Shown here: positions 12,123-22,021 of the stretch, piece by piece | How positions within the stretch are numbered: position 1 is the stretch's first letter | Layout: every line of letters starts with the position of its first letter | Source of the DNA: Antilocapra americana | Lineage: Eukaryota > Chordata > Mammalia > Artiodactyla > Antilocapridae | Reading direction: 5' to 3' | DNA length: 64,000 bases | Assembly: GCA_007570785.1 (NCBI GenBank) | Contig: ML660773.1 | Location: 1-64,000, forward strand | Notes under the pieces: generated by a model | Databases searched by the model: none | Told to the model about the DNA's origin: nothing | Seen by the model: only the letters and a program-made list of their open reading frames with translations | Translations under genes and position numbers: made by a program

Positions 12123-12691
12123 GGGGAACTTTTGATTCTCCAAATAAAAAATGCTTTCATAACTTGTTATGAGTGTTGAATCACCCAATATATTGTGGTA
12201 TGAAGTGTTTCTGGCCTAGCAAACGTATCTTAAATACAAAACATTGTTCTACTAATCATGCAAATGTCAGAGAATCATGAAGAGTTGTCTATAGTGTTCT
12301 CAGAACTGAATAGAGTTCATACAGAACTCGGTTCCAGGACATGTTCTCTCTCAGCACTGTGGGATTCAGGTATTCAGAACACACTCTGAGGTCAGATGGT
12401 TCAGCAGCATGAGTCATGGACTCTTGGGCTGGAGTGAAGGACAGAATGAGACTGGCTATTCCTGTGGTGGGAGAACTCCCACTATCTATATTTTCAGGGA
12501 CCTTGGCCTTAGTTATCCCTATTTCTCTTTTAATCTAACATTGTCTCTATGGTGAAGGGTGAAAGGAGCCTAGTTATTGACTTTGTTTTCTCCAGTTTTT
12601 AAAAAATCTATACAAAATCCTAGTTTTACTCGATCTACTCTAGTCTTTCTCTTTTCTTTGCAGACAATACTCCTCCCTACACATTCCTTCC

Positions 12692-12903
12692 AGACTTCCC
12701 TGGTGGCTCAGTGGTAAAGAACCTGTCTACTAGTGCAGAAGACTCAGGTATGGCCCCTGGGTCAGGAAGACCCCTGGAGAAGGAAATAGCAACTATATAG
12801 TATCACCAACTCAATGGACATGTTTGAGTAAATTCCAGGAGTTGGTGATGGACAGGGAGGCCTGGCATGCTCTCAGAGTCAGACACAACTGAACTGAACT
12901 GAA
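12692..12903 (+). repeat. SINE head joined to BovB 3' tail
   Basis: Starts as a tRNA-like SINE head (ACTTCCCTGGTGGCTCAGTG) and changes near 12800 into the BovB 3' end (GAGTTGGTGATGGACAGGGA), ending in ACTGAACTGAACTGA. Composite of Bov-tA and BovB sequence, as in ART2-like ruminant repeats. Confidence 0.75.
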
Positions 12904-13514
12904 AATGCATGATTTGGGAAAAGAATGCTAATGATAGTTTGTTGACTTTTTCAGTAACTTTCAATAGTCCATATGTACTGAGTAGTGAGAGGTTACAATC
13001 TGAAAAAACGTAAATTGATTCCCTTTTAGTTCCAAACCTGACTTCTGTTCCTGTCGATACTGAACAGCCTCACTTCAGGTGGTATAACACTAGATTAGCT
13101 ACACTCAGAGCTGCGACTTCTGACTCTCCAGGGCTTGGGATGTCTTCTCACTGATCTCTACTACTTGCCATTACTGACTCCTAAGCCCCTCACATCCAAA
13201 AACAGCCAACAAATTAATCTTTTGCCAATCACTACAAGGGCTGAATAAATAAAAAGAATTTTTTTATCTCTTCTGTAAATACACAAGATTAGTGCAAGCT
13301 CTCATAAATTTGTTTACTGTAAAGAATGAGAGTAGTTTCTTATTATTGATAGACCTGACCTAAGATAACTATCCCAGAGTCCTGGACAAAGGTAATTTGA
13401 GCTCAGATATCTGAACCCTGCCTGCTTGTGTTTAGAATATAGAAGCCAGTTTGGAAACCTTGTCCATTTAATGGCACTTGGGGTGTAATTTCAGGAGGAG
13501 GCATCGCTACTCAC
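12904..13514 (-). other. intron between start exon and KRAB-A, gene 1
   Basis: Remaining part of intron 2. No exon-like block or named repeat seen. Confidence 0.5.
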
Positions 13515-13600
13515 CAGGGGCTCCATCTTCAACAGCTCAGTCACCAGGAGCCTTTCTCACGATTTCACTCACAGCCAATCCAAGCACTAGGCAGGTCAGT
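13515..13600 (-). CDS. gene 1, start exon (5' UTR plus four codons)
   Basis: Minus-strand exon with acceptor TTCTTCTCCATCCTCAG and donor CTG|GTGAGT. The only coding part is ATGGAGCCCCTG at 13526-13515, which joins in frame to KRAB-A. Paralogous start exons with the same layout occur at 57799-57885 (gene 2) and 43872-43956 (locus 3), which supports this start. The exon lies only 104 bp from the left LTR of the provirus at 13705. Confidence 0.85.
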
Positions 13601-13698
13601 CTGAGGATGGAGAAGAAGTCTTGAGACTCCAGACTTCCAGATCCATCAGAATTCAAGCCCCAACCTTCAGCTCGACGTGACCCCCCAGCCCCTCAAAC

Positions 13699-13704
13699 CG
13701 AAAT
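13699..13704 (+). repeat. 5' target-site duplication CGAAAT
   Basis: CGAAAT immediately precedes the TG of the left LTR and is repeated exactly after the CA of the right LTR (22434-22439). Six bases is the usual duplication size for betaretroviral integration. Confidence 0.92.
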
Positions 13705-14110
13705 TGTTGGGGCCCGGCCGGCTGATGCGATCAGCCAGAGCCATTACGGTCGGAACGCTGCAAGCCTGCTGCCATATAAGGCGCTGATTACGTGCCAGCT
13801 ATACATTCGGCTGGCAAATCACCAGAAGGATCATGCGGCGAACATATATCCGACAGGCCAATCGCCCACAAGACACGTATTCCCTACATGCCCGTCAGAG
13901 CTCCCCCCTCCCTTTTCCCACTCCCTCCCCTCCTCCCTATATATAATCGCCTTGCGCTCAATAAAGTTTTGCAGCTTGATCAGAACCTTTGTCTTGCTGC
14001 CGTTCTTCGTATCTCTTGTCCCACCCCTTTCATCCGTTTTCAGGTGGATTCGGAACCCCGTTGATTGCTCTCCGGGCCAGAGCGACTGCGCCCAGCTAGC
14101 GGCCGGAGCA
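13705..14110 (+). repeat. 5' LTR of betaretroviral ERV (406 bp)
   Basis: Runs from TGTTGGGGCC to GGCCGGAGCA. It contains a CCAAT motif (GGCCAATCG, about 13858), a TATA-like TATATATAA at 13938-13946 and a polyadenylation hexamer AATAAA at 13960-13965. By eye it differs from the right LTR by about a dozen substitutions plus two short length differences (near the TATA box and near the end). Confidence 0.95.
13938..13965 (+). promoter_or_regulatory. LTR TATA-like box and poly(A) signal
   Basis: TATATATAA at 13938-13946 is followed 13 bases later by AATAAA at 13960-13965. With so little room between them, transcription would start close to or beyond the hexamer, giving a very short R region. The right LTR has a different sequence at the TATA position (ATATATTTATTGAG). 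Confidence 0.55.
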
Positions 14111-14112
14111 AG

Positions 14113-14130
14113 TGGCGCCCAACGTGGGGC
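14113..14130 (+). other. primer binding site, tRNA-Lys(1,2) type
   Basis: TGGCGCCCAACGTGGGGC starts two bases after the LTR's terminal CA. This 18-mer is the tRNA-Lys(1,2) complement used by Mason-Pfizer-like betaretroviruses. Confidence 0.92.
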
Positions 14131-14221
14131 CCGAAAACCGCTTGGATGGACCGCCGTCCCCGTTGACCAGACCCCGCAAGGAGCACCGCGATCACCCGCT
14201 CGCGAGACGACTCCGGAGAGA

Positions 14222-14321
14222 NNNNNNNNNNNNNNNNNNNNNNNNNNNNNNNNNNNNNNNNNNNNNNNNNNNNNNNNNNNNNNNNNNNNNNNNNNNNNNN
14301 NNNNNNNNNNNNNNNNNNNNN
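14222..14321. other. assembly gap (100 N)
   Basis: A run of 100 Ns, a conventional placeholder for unknown length. It hides the packaging leader and the gag start. Element length and the state of gag's N-terminus cannot be judged. Confidence 0.99.
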
Positions 14322-16527
14322 GGTTCGTAAAAAAGATTTAGTTTCGTTTTTTCATTTTATTTTTAAGACCTGCCCCTGGTTCCCTCAAGAGGGCACTATC
14401 GACACTCGCATGTGGAATCGTGTCGGAGATTGCCTTAATGACTACTATCGTGTCTTTGGTCCCCAGACTGTGCCTATCACCACCTTTAACTACTACAATC
14501 TTATAAAAGATATTCTCACCAACCAGGGCCATACCCCGGACATTCAGCACCTTTGTCAGGAAGGACAAAGAATCCTTTCCCGCCACTCCCGTCCCCCCTC
14601 TAGAGCGCCCTCTACCCAAGATCTTATACAAAGCGACCCCATACACCCAAATAACTCCAGCACCGCTACTGTTAGTCGCCCCCCCTCACAGGCCCTCTCA
14701 AGCTGTCCCTCGATTTCTATCAATATTGAGACGAATCCAAATCCTACTGCTATATACCCCGATCTTAAAGACTTAAGAGAGATAACCAACACAGGCACAG
14801 ACGATCAGCTGCCCCCTGCTGACCGAGCTAATCTAGAAGATGAGGCAGCCCGCTATAACGGCCCTGACTGGCCTCCCTCCTCCTCTGCCTCTGCCGCTCC
14901 CGCCACAGCCGCCGTTTTAAATAAGCCCGCGCTTAATGCCTCTCCGCCGCTGCCCACTTCCGCGCCTCCGCCCTGTTCAGCCGCCATCTTACACAGCTCT
15001 GTGCTCCCGCCCTTTGTGCCACCGCCATATTTTCCCACCCACCCAGTTACACCCACCGCTCCCAACACAGCCCGCCTTCCAGCTCCTATTCTGCATAACA
15101 CTGAGCCACCACCCATCAACCAAACTCCCCTCCCCCAAACAACTTCCCTTCAAGAAGCCCTGATTTTCATCTGAGAGGTTAAGGCGGTAGCCAAAGAACT
15201 CGCCGACCTGACTGTCTCCGCCCCCCAAGGGCTCTTAGCCTTCCCCGTAACTAGGAGCCAGGCTCAGCCTCCGCCTCGTGAGGCGACAGACTCTCAAAGC
15301 CCTGAGCCCAGTGCTCACGACCCCCCACTTAGTGATCATGATGAAGAAGAGTCAGAACACTCGGCTTCTGACAATGATGAGCCCCCGGTCCCACCATCCC
15401 CCCATACTTACAAAAAGCTCAGCTTAAAAACGCTAGAAAAGGTCAAAGCGGCAGTGGCCAACTACGGCCTCACTGCCCCCTTCACTGTTGTCCTGATTGA
15501 AAACCTTAGTGATAGATGGCTTACACCCAATGATTGGTTCTTCCTAGCCAAGGCTGCCCTAAGTGGCGGTGATTTTATACTCTGGAAAAGTGAATATGAA
15601 GAGGCTTCCAAACAGTTTGTTGAACGCAATTCGCGTAAGCCCTCCTCAAAAGGTTGGACTCTCAAAAAGTTCCTTGGCTCTGACCCCTACCAACGTAAGG
15701 AAAAACAGGCTCAATTTCCCCCCGGGTTACTAACACAAATTCAGTCAGCAGGTGTTAAAGCGTGGAAACGCCTTCCCCAGAAAGGCGCTGCTACCACCTC
15801 CCTTGCAAAGATCAGACAGGGCCCAGATGAGCTATATAGTGATTTCATTAGTCGCTTACAAGAACTGGCCGAACGGCTTTTTGGCTCTGGAGAAAGCGAA
15901 AGCGCCTTCCTTAAACACCTCGCTTTTGAAAATGCTAACCCCGCCTGCCAAAATGCTATTCGACCTCATCGTGAAAAAGACCTCTCAGAGTATGTCCGCC
16001 TTTGCTCAGGCATCGGGTCTGCTCACGCTCTGGGGCTCGCTATTGGGGCCGCCTTACAAAGCTTTGCTCCAAACCAGAGATATCATGATCGTGATCGCCT
16101 TTGCTTCACCTGCAAACAGCCCGGACATTTTTCGCGGGCTTGCCCACAACGAGCCCACGCCTTATCTAACCCCCACCCCAAGACCCCTTATGACTCTAAT
16201 ACTGGCACTCCCAACATTCAAAGACCCCCTCCCTCGACAATATGTCCCCGTTGTAAAAAGGGGTTTCACTGGGCTTCAGAATGCCGCTCCAAGACAGACA
16301 TTAATGGACAACCCCTCCCCCCAAAACAGGGAAACTCCAACAGGGGCCAGCCCCAGGGCCCCAACCCAGGGATGAACTCAGGGGCTTCACAGTTCAACCC
16401 TCAAATCCCCAACCCTACAATTCCGGCCCTCCCCATAATCAACCACGCCTCCTCGTCTCAGATCTTTGGAGGGCAACCGCAGGCAGCGCAGGACTGGACC
16501 TCTGTACCACCGCTGACACTATATTAA
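14322..16527 (+). pseudogene. gag: ERV gag (matrix-capsid-nucleocapsid), one nonsense codon
   Basis: One reading frame runs from the gap edge to TAA at 16525-16527, broken only by TGA at 15172-15174. The first part is matrix-like ([18 protein letters not shown]) and then a long Pro/Ser/Thr-rich segment. After the stop come an acidic patch ([12 protein letters not shown] region, 15340-15375), a capsid-like region containing a [15 protein letters not shown] motif like the major homology region, and two CCHC knuckles at 16103-16143 (CX2CX4HX4C) and 16243-16284. Gag polyproteins build the particle and bind the genomic RNA. The start codon is in the gap. A functional copy would need the TGA absent, so I call this a pseudogene, though the stop could be an allele or an assembly error. 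Confidence 0.9.
16329..16335 (+). promoter_or_regulatory. gag-pro -1 frameshift heptamer GGGAAAC
   Basis: Reads G|GGA|AAC in the gag frame, the X XXY YYZ pattern, and the pro frame is open immediately afterwards. GGGAAAC is the heptamer used for gag-pro by Mason-Pfizer-type betaretroviruses. A downstream pseudoknot was not checked. Confidence 0.85.
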
Positions 16528-17300
16528 CTCCAAATAATAGCCCTTTGATGCTCCCTGTCGGCGTATATGGCCCCTTACCACCTAACACATTCGGCCTTAT
16601 TCTTGGCCGTATTAGCTCCATACTTAAAGGGATCCTAGTGTTCCCTGGCATTCTTGACAATGACTCTGAGGGAGAAATTCATATCATTGTCTCCACCACT
16701 CATGATCTAATCTCAATCCCAAAAGGCACCAGGCTAGCACAGATCATTATTCTCCCCTTACAACATATTAACTCAAATTTCAAAAGGGCTTCTCGGGGCC
16801 CCAGCACCCCTGGCTCATCAGACACATACTGGGTTCAACAAATCTCTCACCACCGCCCCTCACTCAAGCTCAAACTTAATGGCAAGGTCTTTACAGGCAT
16901 CTTAGACACAGGAGCAGACGCTACTGTCATATCCCAATCCCACTGGCCAAAGTCTTGGCCATTAACACCTGTTGCCACCCATCTGCGTGGCATTGGACAA
17001 GCTGCTAACCCCCAACCAAGCTCTCAAACCCTGATGTGGGAAGATGCTGAGGGAAATAGAGGCTCTGTCACTCCCTTTGTTCGCCCCAATCTGCCTGTTA
17101 ACCTGTGGAGGAGAGATATCCTCTCCCAAATGAAGGTGATCATGTGCAGCCCCAATGACATCGTTATGACCCAAATGCTTAATCAAGGCTTCCTGCCAGG
17201 TCAGGGACTAGGAAAAAGAGGTCAAGGAATCACTAAGCCCATTACGATCCCTCCTAAAACAGACAAAGCAGGTTTAGGATACCCCCAAAATTTTCCCTAG
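16335..17300 (+). CDS. pro: ERV pro: dUTPase, aspartic protease, G-patch
   Basis: Open in the -1 frame from the heptamer to TAG at 17298-17300. Order: a dUTPase domain (GSAGLDL at about 16480-16500; a later [18 protein letters not shown] stretch), the retroviral protease active site LDTGADATV (about 16900-16925), and a C-terminal G-patch (LGKRGQGI at about 17205-17230). This three-part arrangement is typical of betaretroviral pro. It would be made by -1 frameshifting as Gag-Pro; the dUTPase limits uracil incorporation and the protease matures the polyproteins. No internal stop or frameshift seen. Translation starts by frameshift, not at the internal ATG at 16545. Confidence 0.9.
   Translation, partial: LQQGPAPGPQPRDELRGFTVQPSNPQPYNSGPPHNQPRLLVSDLWRATAGSAGLDLCTTADTILTPNNSPLMLPVGVYGPLPPNTFGLILGRISSILKGILVFPGILDNDSEGEIHIIVSTTHDLISIPKGTRLAQIIILPLQHINSNFKRASRGPSTPGSSDTYWVQQISHHRPSLKLKLNGKVFTGILDTGADATVISQSHWPKSWPLTPVATHLRGIGQAANPQPSSQTLMWEDAEGNRGSVTPFVRPNLPVNLWRRDILSQMKVIMCSPNDIVMTQMLNQGFLPGQGLGKRGQGITKPITIPPKTDKAGLGYPQNFP
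17288..17294 (+). promoter_or_regulatory. pro-pol -1 frameshift heptamer AAATTTT
   Basis: Reads A|AAT|TTT in the pro frame, four codons before the end of pro (AAT TTT CCC TAG). The pol frame is open from the slip point (codon TCC at 17294). AAATTTT is a recognised betaretroviral pro-pol slip site. Confidence 0.85.
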
Positions 17301-19931
17301 TGGCCACTGATAGTCCTGTACCCCATGCAGACAAGATCCTTTGGAAGACAGTGGATCCTGTTTGGGTCGATCAGTGGCCCCTTACCCACGAAAAAACCTT
17401 AGCTGCGCTAGCGTTAGTACAGGAACAGCTTGCAGCAGGGCATATTGAGCCCACTAATTTCCCCTGGAATACACCCATATTCATAATAAAAAAGAAATCT
17501 GGCAAATGGCGCCTCCTACAGGATCTTAGGGCCATTAATAAAGCAATGATCCCCATGGGGGCCTTACAGCCTGGCCTCCCTTCGCCAGTTGCCATCCCTG
17601 CCAGTTACCATAAGGTCGTCATAGACCTAAAAGATTGCTTCTTTACCATCCCCCTCCACCCCGACGACAGGCCCTATTTCGCCTTCAGTGTCCCACAAAC
17701 CAACTTCCAAGGCCCCATGCCTCGTTACCATTGGAAAGTGCTGCCACGGGGCATGGCCAATAGTCCCACCCTATGTCAAAAATTTGTTGCGGCAGCTATT
17801 GCCCCAGTCAGGGCACAGTGGCCTCAGGCATACATTCTCCATTTTATGGACGATATCCTTTTGGCATGTCCTGACGAAGACACTGTCAGGACCTGTCACG
17901 CCCACCTGATCACCTGCCTTACAAGACAAGGGCTACAAATCGCCCCCGATAAAATACAAACATCCGACCCATACTTTTATCTAGGATTTGAACTTTGCCA
18001 TCAGCATATATTTACCCCTCGTATCCGCCTTAGAACAGACAGGCTAAAAACGCTTAATGACTTCCAAAAACTTCTTGGAGACATTCAGTGGCTTCGGCAG
18101 TACCTAAAACTGCCCACAGAGGCCCTCCTCCCACTTAATAATATCCTCAAAGGAGATTCAGACCCCCTGTCTCCTCGTGTCTTGACGCCCGAGGCAAAAC
18201 ACTCTCTAGACATTATCAACAAGGCTATCCAAAACCAAACTGCTCAACAGATCTCTTACAGCCTGCCTCTAATATACCTCTTACTCCCTACACCACATAC
18301 CCCTACCGGAGTTTTCTGGCAGCCAAAGACCACAGATCCCTCAAAAAATGGTCACCCCCTCCTTTGGGTCCACCTCCCAGCTTCCCCCTCCCGAGTCCTA
18401 TTGCCTTACCCTTCCCTTCTTGCCACGCTAATTATAAAGAGGTGCTCCACCAGTCGCCAGCTGTTTGGTAAAGACCCAGAATCAATAATTATCCCTTACA
18501 CACAACACCAATCAAGTTGGCTTTTACAAACCTCCGAGGAATGGGCTATCGTGCTGTCCTCCTTCACAGGAGACCTTGACAACCATGACCCTAGCGATCC
18601 CCTTATTCAATTTGCTAAGACCCATCCATTTGTCTTCCCTAAAATCACTAAAACAACTCCGCTCCCCAAAGCCGCCCTCGTCTTTACTGATGGGTCTTCA
18701 AATGGCATGGCTGCCTATGTTCTCAATGGACAAACCTTCACAACAGAATCTCCCTGTACCTCTGCACAACTTGTAGAACTGTTTGCTATCCTCAAAGTCT
18801 TGACCTCGCTTGCCAACCAACCGTTCAACCTCTACACCGACAGTGCCTACATAGCTCAGTCAGTCCCCCTGTTAGAAACCGTCCCCTTCATCAAACCTTC
18901 CACAAATGCCACTCCCCTATTTGCTAAGTTACAAGCTCTTATTTTACAAAGACAACACCCCTTTTTCATCGGACACCTTCGTGCCCACCTTGACCTTCCC
19001 GGACCCCTGACTGAGGGCAACGCCCTAGCAGATACCGCTACACAAACTGTCTATCCTGTCCTCACAGACCCTATCACTGAGGCAACACAAGCCCACACCT
19101 TACACCATTTAAATGCCCATACCCTTCGCCTGCTTTACAAAATCACAAGAGACCAAGCTAGAGAAATTGTCAAGGCCTGTCCCCATTGCGTCCCCTCGGC
19201 GCCTGTACCTCACCTGGGAGTAAACCCCCGGGGACTCACCCCAAATGCTATCTGGCAGATGGACATAACTCACCTCACGGCCTTTGGAAAACTTAAGTTC
19301 ATTCATGTTACTATTGACACCTTTAGCGGGTTCATAGCTGCCTCCCTACAAACAGGTGAGGCATCAAAAAAATGTCATCTCTCACATGATCCATTGCCTA
19401 TCCGTCTTGGGCAAACCTCGTACTATCAAGACAGACAACGGCCCAGGATATACTGGAAAAAATTTTCAGACATTTTGCCAACGGCTTCAGATCAAACATA
19501 TTACAGGCATCCCTTATAATCCCCAGGGACAAGGCATTATAGAGAGAGCTCATCAGACTTTAAAAAATTCCATCAATCGCCTGACACATTCGCCCCTCAG
19601 GTTCACAAAACAACATCCTCATAACCTCCTAAACCATGCACTCTTCCAACTCAATTTCCTCACCCTAGACTCTCAGGGACACTCAGCGGCTGACCGCCAC
19701 TGGCATCCACAAACTTCTAGCCAACAGGCCACAGTCATGTGGCGTGACCCCCTCACTCGAGCCTGGAAGGGCCCAGACCCCCTCCTCATTTGGGGAAGAG
19801 GCTCAGCCTGCATTTATGACCAAAAAGAAGACGGCCCACGGTGGTTACCTGAAAGGCTAGTACGACACATCAACCATCGGGCCCCCCAAACTAACTTTAA
19901 TCACATCCCAGGGAACGATGATGCGCCCTGA
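17294..19931 (+). pseudogene. pol: ERV pol (RT, RNase H, integrase), one frameshift
   Basis: Open in one frame from 17294 to 19519, with the rest in the +1 frame to TGA at 19929-19931. Reverse transcriptase: WNTPIFIIKKKSGKWRLLQD, LPRGMANSP, and a catalytic FMDD (at about 17850) where YMDD is usual. RNase H: FTDGSS, the E in QLVELFA, YTDSAY and the final Asp in GNALADT. Integrase: the HH/CC zinc-binding segment (HHLNAH ... CPHC, about 19105-19190), first Asp in WQMDITHL, then a single-base frame change in the A7 run at about 19365-19371. The second Asp (KTDNGPGYT) and the Glu (IIERAHQT) lie in the shifted frame. All catalytic residues are present, but one frameshift separates them. It ends 38 bases before the env ATG. 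Confidence 0.92.
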
Positions 19932-19969
19932 GGAAAACCCCCTTTTTCCTCTTCTCTCTTTCAGACAAT

Positions 19970-21790
19970 ATGCGTCCTCATTGGCTTTTCCCACTACTGT
20001 TACAAATACTGCTATGCCAAACAATAGATGGAGGGCTCCGGCCACCACCTCCCAAGACACAACTATACCTCACCCTTTTTGGACCACCATGCAAATGCCG
20101 TGGAGGAATCAACGTCGACCATTACGCAGATCCATCATTTTGGACCTTAAAAGTTGATTGTGACACCAAAACGGCCTTTCTGACACGTGAGGTGACTAAC
20201 ACTGAAAGTGGTAAGGTTCACTGGCGCTGTGTACCAAAACCCCCTGTTATATCTGCCATCAATGGCAGGCCAGGTCCTTGCCCCAAAAAATGCGAAACCG
20301 ATGGATTTCAAGAGACAATGCACTCTTCCTGTTATCATGAGACTCAAGAGTGCACATATGACAATCAAATCTTTTTCACTGCCATACTCCAAAAAACTAA
20401 AACGGGGGGAACCACCTGTACCTCACCCGTTGGCTCCAGCCCATACCTAGAGGCTGGGTGCAAGGGCACAATGGGACAGCCGGTATGCTGGGAACAGGTT
20501 GCTCCTATTCACATCTCTGATGGAGGTGGGCCCCAGGACAGGGTGAGAGAGATTATCGTTCAAAAAAAGATAGAACATCTCATTGATAGACAATTTTCAA
20601 AGCTTTCCTACCACCCTATAGCACTCCCCAAATCATGGGGAACAGACCTAGACCCCCAAACAATAGACATTTCGACAGCCACCCACCGGGCGCTTAACAC
20701 CTCTAACCCCAATTTAGCCCAAGACTGCTGGCTATGTCTCAGCCAAGGCACTCCCATGCCCCTGGCTGTCTCCGTTAATACATCAGACCTCAACACTATT
20801 GACCAAAACTGCACTCTCGGCCTGCCCTTCAGGGTCCAACCTACACTGTTTTCATTCTCCCCCTGCATCTACAAACACCCGCGCAATGATTCCACAGATA
20901 TCCCCGTTGGTTTCGCTGCCTTTACCAACTGTAGCTCTGTGTTTAACTATACCTCTAGCTACACCACCCTCCTATGCCCCGGACCAGGAAAGGCATTCGT
21001 TTGCAGAAACAATCAAGCCTATACCGCCCTACCCCCCTCATGGACAGGGCTGTGCGCCCTAGCCACCCTGCTACCAGACATAGATATCATTCCAGGAAAT
21101 GAGCCCATTCCCGTTCCCGCTTTTGACCACCTTGCAGGACAGCACAAAAGAGCCCTAGCCATTATCCCCTTGCTTGCTGGGTTAGGAATCTCTGGAGCAA
21201 TAGCTACGGGATCTGCAGGCCTAGGATATGCAGTTCATTCATATTCACAGCTCTCTAAGCAGCTCATTGATGATGTCCAGGCCATATCCAGCACCATTAG
21301 TGATATCCAAGATCAACTAGACTCCCTAGCAGAAGTAGTCCTTCAAAACAGACGAGGCTTAGATCTTCTCACCGCGGAACAGGGAGGTATCTGCCTTGCC
21401 TTACAGGAACGCTGCTGCTTCTACGCCAACAAATCCGGCATTGTCCGAGATAAAATAAAAAGGCTACAAGATGATCTAGAAAAAAGAAGGAGAACGCTAA
21501 TAGAGAATCCCTTTCTGACAGGCCTTAATGGACTACTCCCCTATCTCCTTTCCCTTCTTGGGCCCCTGATCACTGTCCTCCTGCTTCTCACCTTTGCCCC
21601 CTGGGTTCTGAGGCGTGTCATGACACTTGTCAAAGACCAGCTTAACGACATACTAGGGAGACCCATCCAGATTCACTATCACCAGTTGGAAATGCTCGAC
21701 CATGAAAATTATCAAGGCCCTCTCCCACGGGAGCTGCATGATTCTCGAGAGTCTGCATTGCGGCCCAGTTGCTGCAGTGGACACCGCTAG
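19970..21790 (+). CDS. env: ERV env, intact 606-codon reading frame
   Basis: Uninterrupted frame for a gammaretrovirus/type-D-like envelope glycoprotein. Visible parts: a hydrophobic N-terminal signal peptide (about residues 1-20); surface subunit with a CWLC isomerase-type motif at residues 253-256; a basic cleavage site ending HKR at residue 394 (weaker than RXKR); a hydrophobic fusion-peptide-like stretch after it; QNRRGLDLLTAEQGG (immunosuppressive-domain-like); the CX6CC motif at Cys475/Cys482-483; and one membrane span at about 525-547 with a tail of roughly 59 residues. Seven NXS/T sequons. CWLC plus CX6CC predicts disulfide-linked subunits. An open env in an element with damaged gag and pol is the state expected of an envelope gene retained or co-opted by a host, but could equally be recency. 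No data here show expression. Confidence 0.93.
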   Translation: MRPHWLFPLLLQILLCQTIDGGLRPPPPKTQLYLTLFGPPCKCRGGINVDHYADPSFWTLKVDCDTKTAFLTREVTNTESGKVHWRCVPKPPVISAINGRPGPCPKKCETDGFQETMHSSCYHETQECTYDNQIFFTAILQKTKTGGTTCTSPVGSSPYLEAGCKGTMGQPVCWEQVAPIHISDGGGPQDRVREIIVQKKIEHLIDRQFSKLSYHPIALPKSWGTDLDPQTIDISTATHRALNTSNPNLAQDCWLCLSQGTPMPLAVSVNTSDLNTIDQNCTLGLPFRVQPTLFSFSPCIYKHPRNDSTDIPVGFAAFTNCSSVFNYTSSYTTLLCPGPGKAFVCRNNQAYTALPPSWTGLCALATLLPDIDIIPGNEPIPVPAFDHLAGQHKRALAIIPLLAGLGISGAIATGSAGLGYAVHSYSQLSKQLIDDVQAISSTISDIQDQLDSLAEVVLQNRRGLDLLTAEQGGICLALQERCCFYANKSGIVRDKIKRLQDDLEKRRRTLIENPFLTGLNGLLPYLLSLLGPLITVLLLLTFAPWVLRRVMTLVKDQLNDILGRPIQIHYHQLEMLDHENYQGPLPRELHDSRESALRPSCCSGHR

Positions 21791-22007
21791 GTGCGCGACA
21801 GAGTACCGCAAGGAGGGGCCTCCACCAAAGAGGCCACTCTCGAGCCTCCTGAGAGGTAAGCCAGCTTGCATGGAGGTTGACACCCAAATCCTCCCCTCCA
21901 AAAAAGGGTGCCATTTAAGCTCTACGCAGAGCTCAGGAGGAGCTTGGCCACTGCCTCCCCTAGCCGGTCAATGTCCAAACAAAACCAGACTCCTCGCCTT
22001 AAAAAAC
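21791..22007 (+). other. ERV region between env and polypurine tract
   Basis: About 220 bases with no clear conserved accessory gene. An in-frame-looking 188-codon frame (21702-22268) runs through it into the LTR and is not credible as a gene. Confidence 0.5.
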
Positions 22008-22021
22008 AAAAAGGGAGGAGA
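22008..22021 (+). other. polypurine tract
   Basis: AAAAAGGGAGGAGA-type purine run directly before the right LTR, the usual primer for plus-strand synthesis. Confidence 0.85.

Noticed and set aside
15454..15456. GTG as an independent start of a second gag gene
   Set aside because: It is an internal codon of the gag frame, which continues upstream in the same frame as far as the TGA at 15172.
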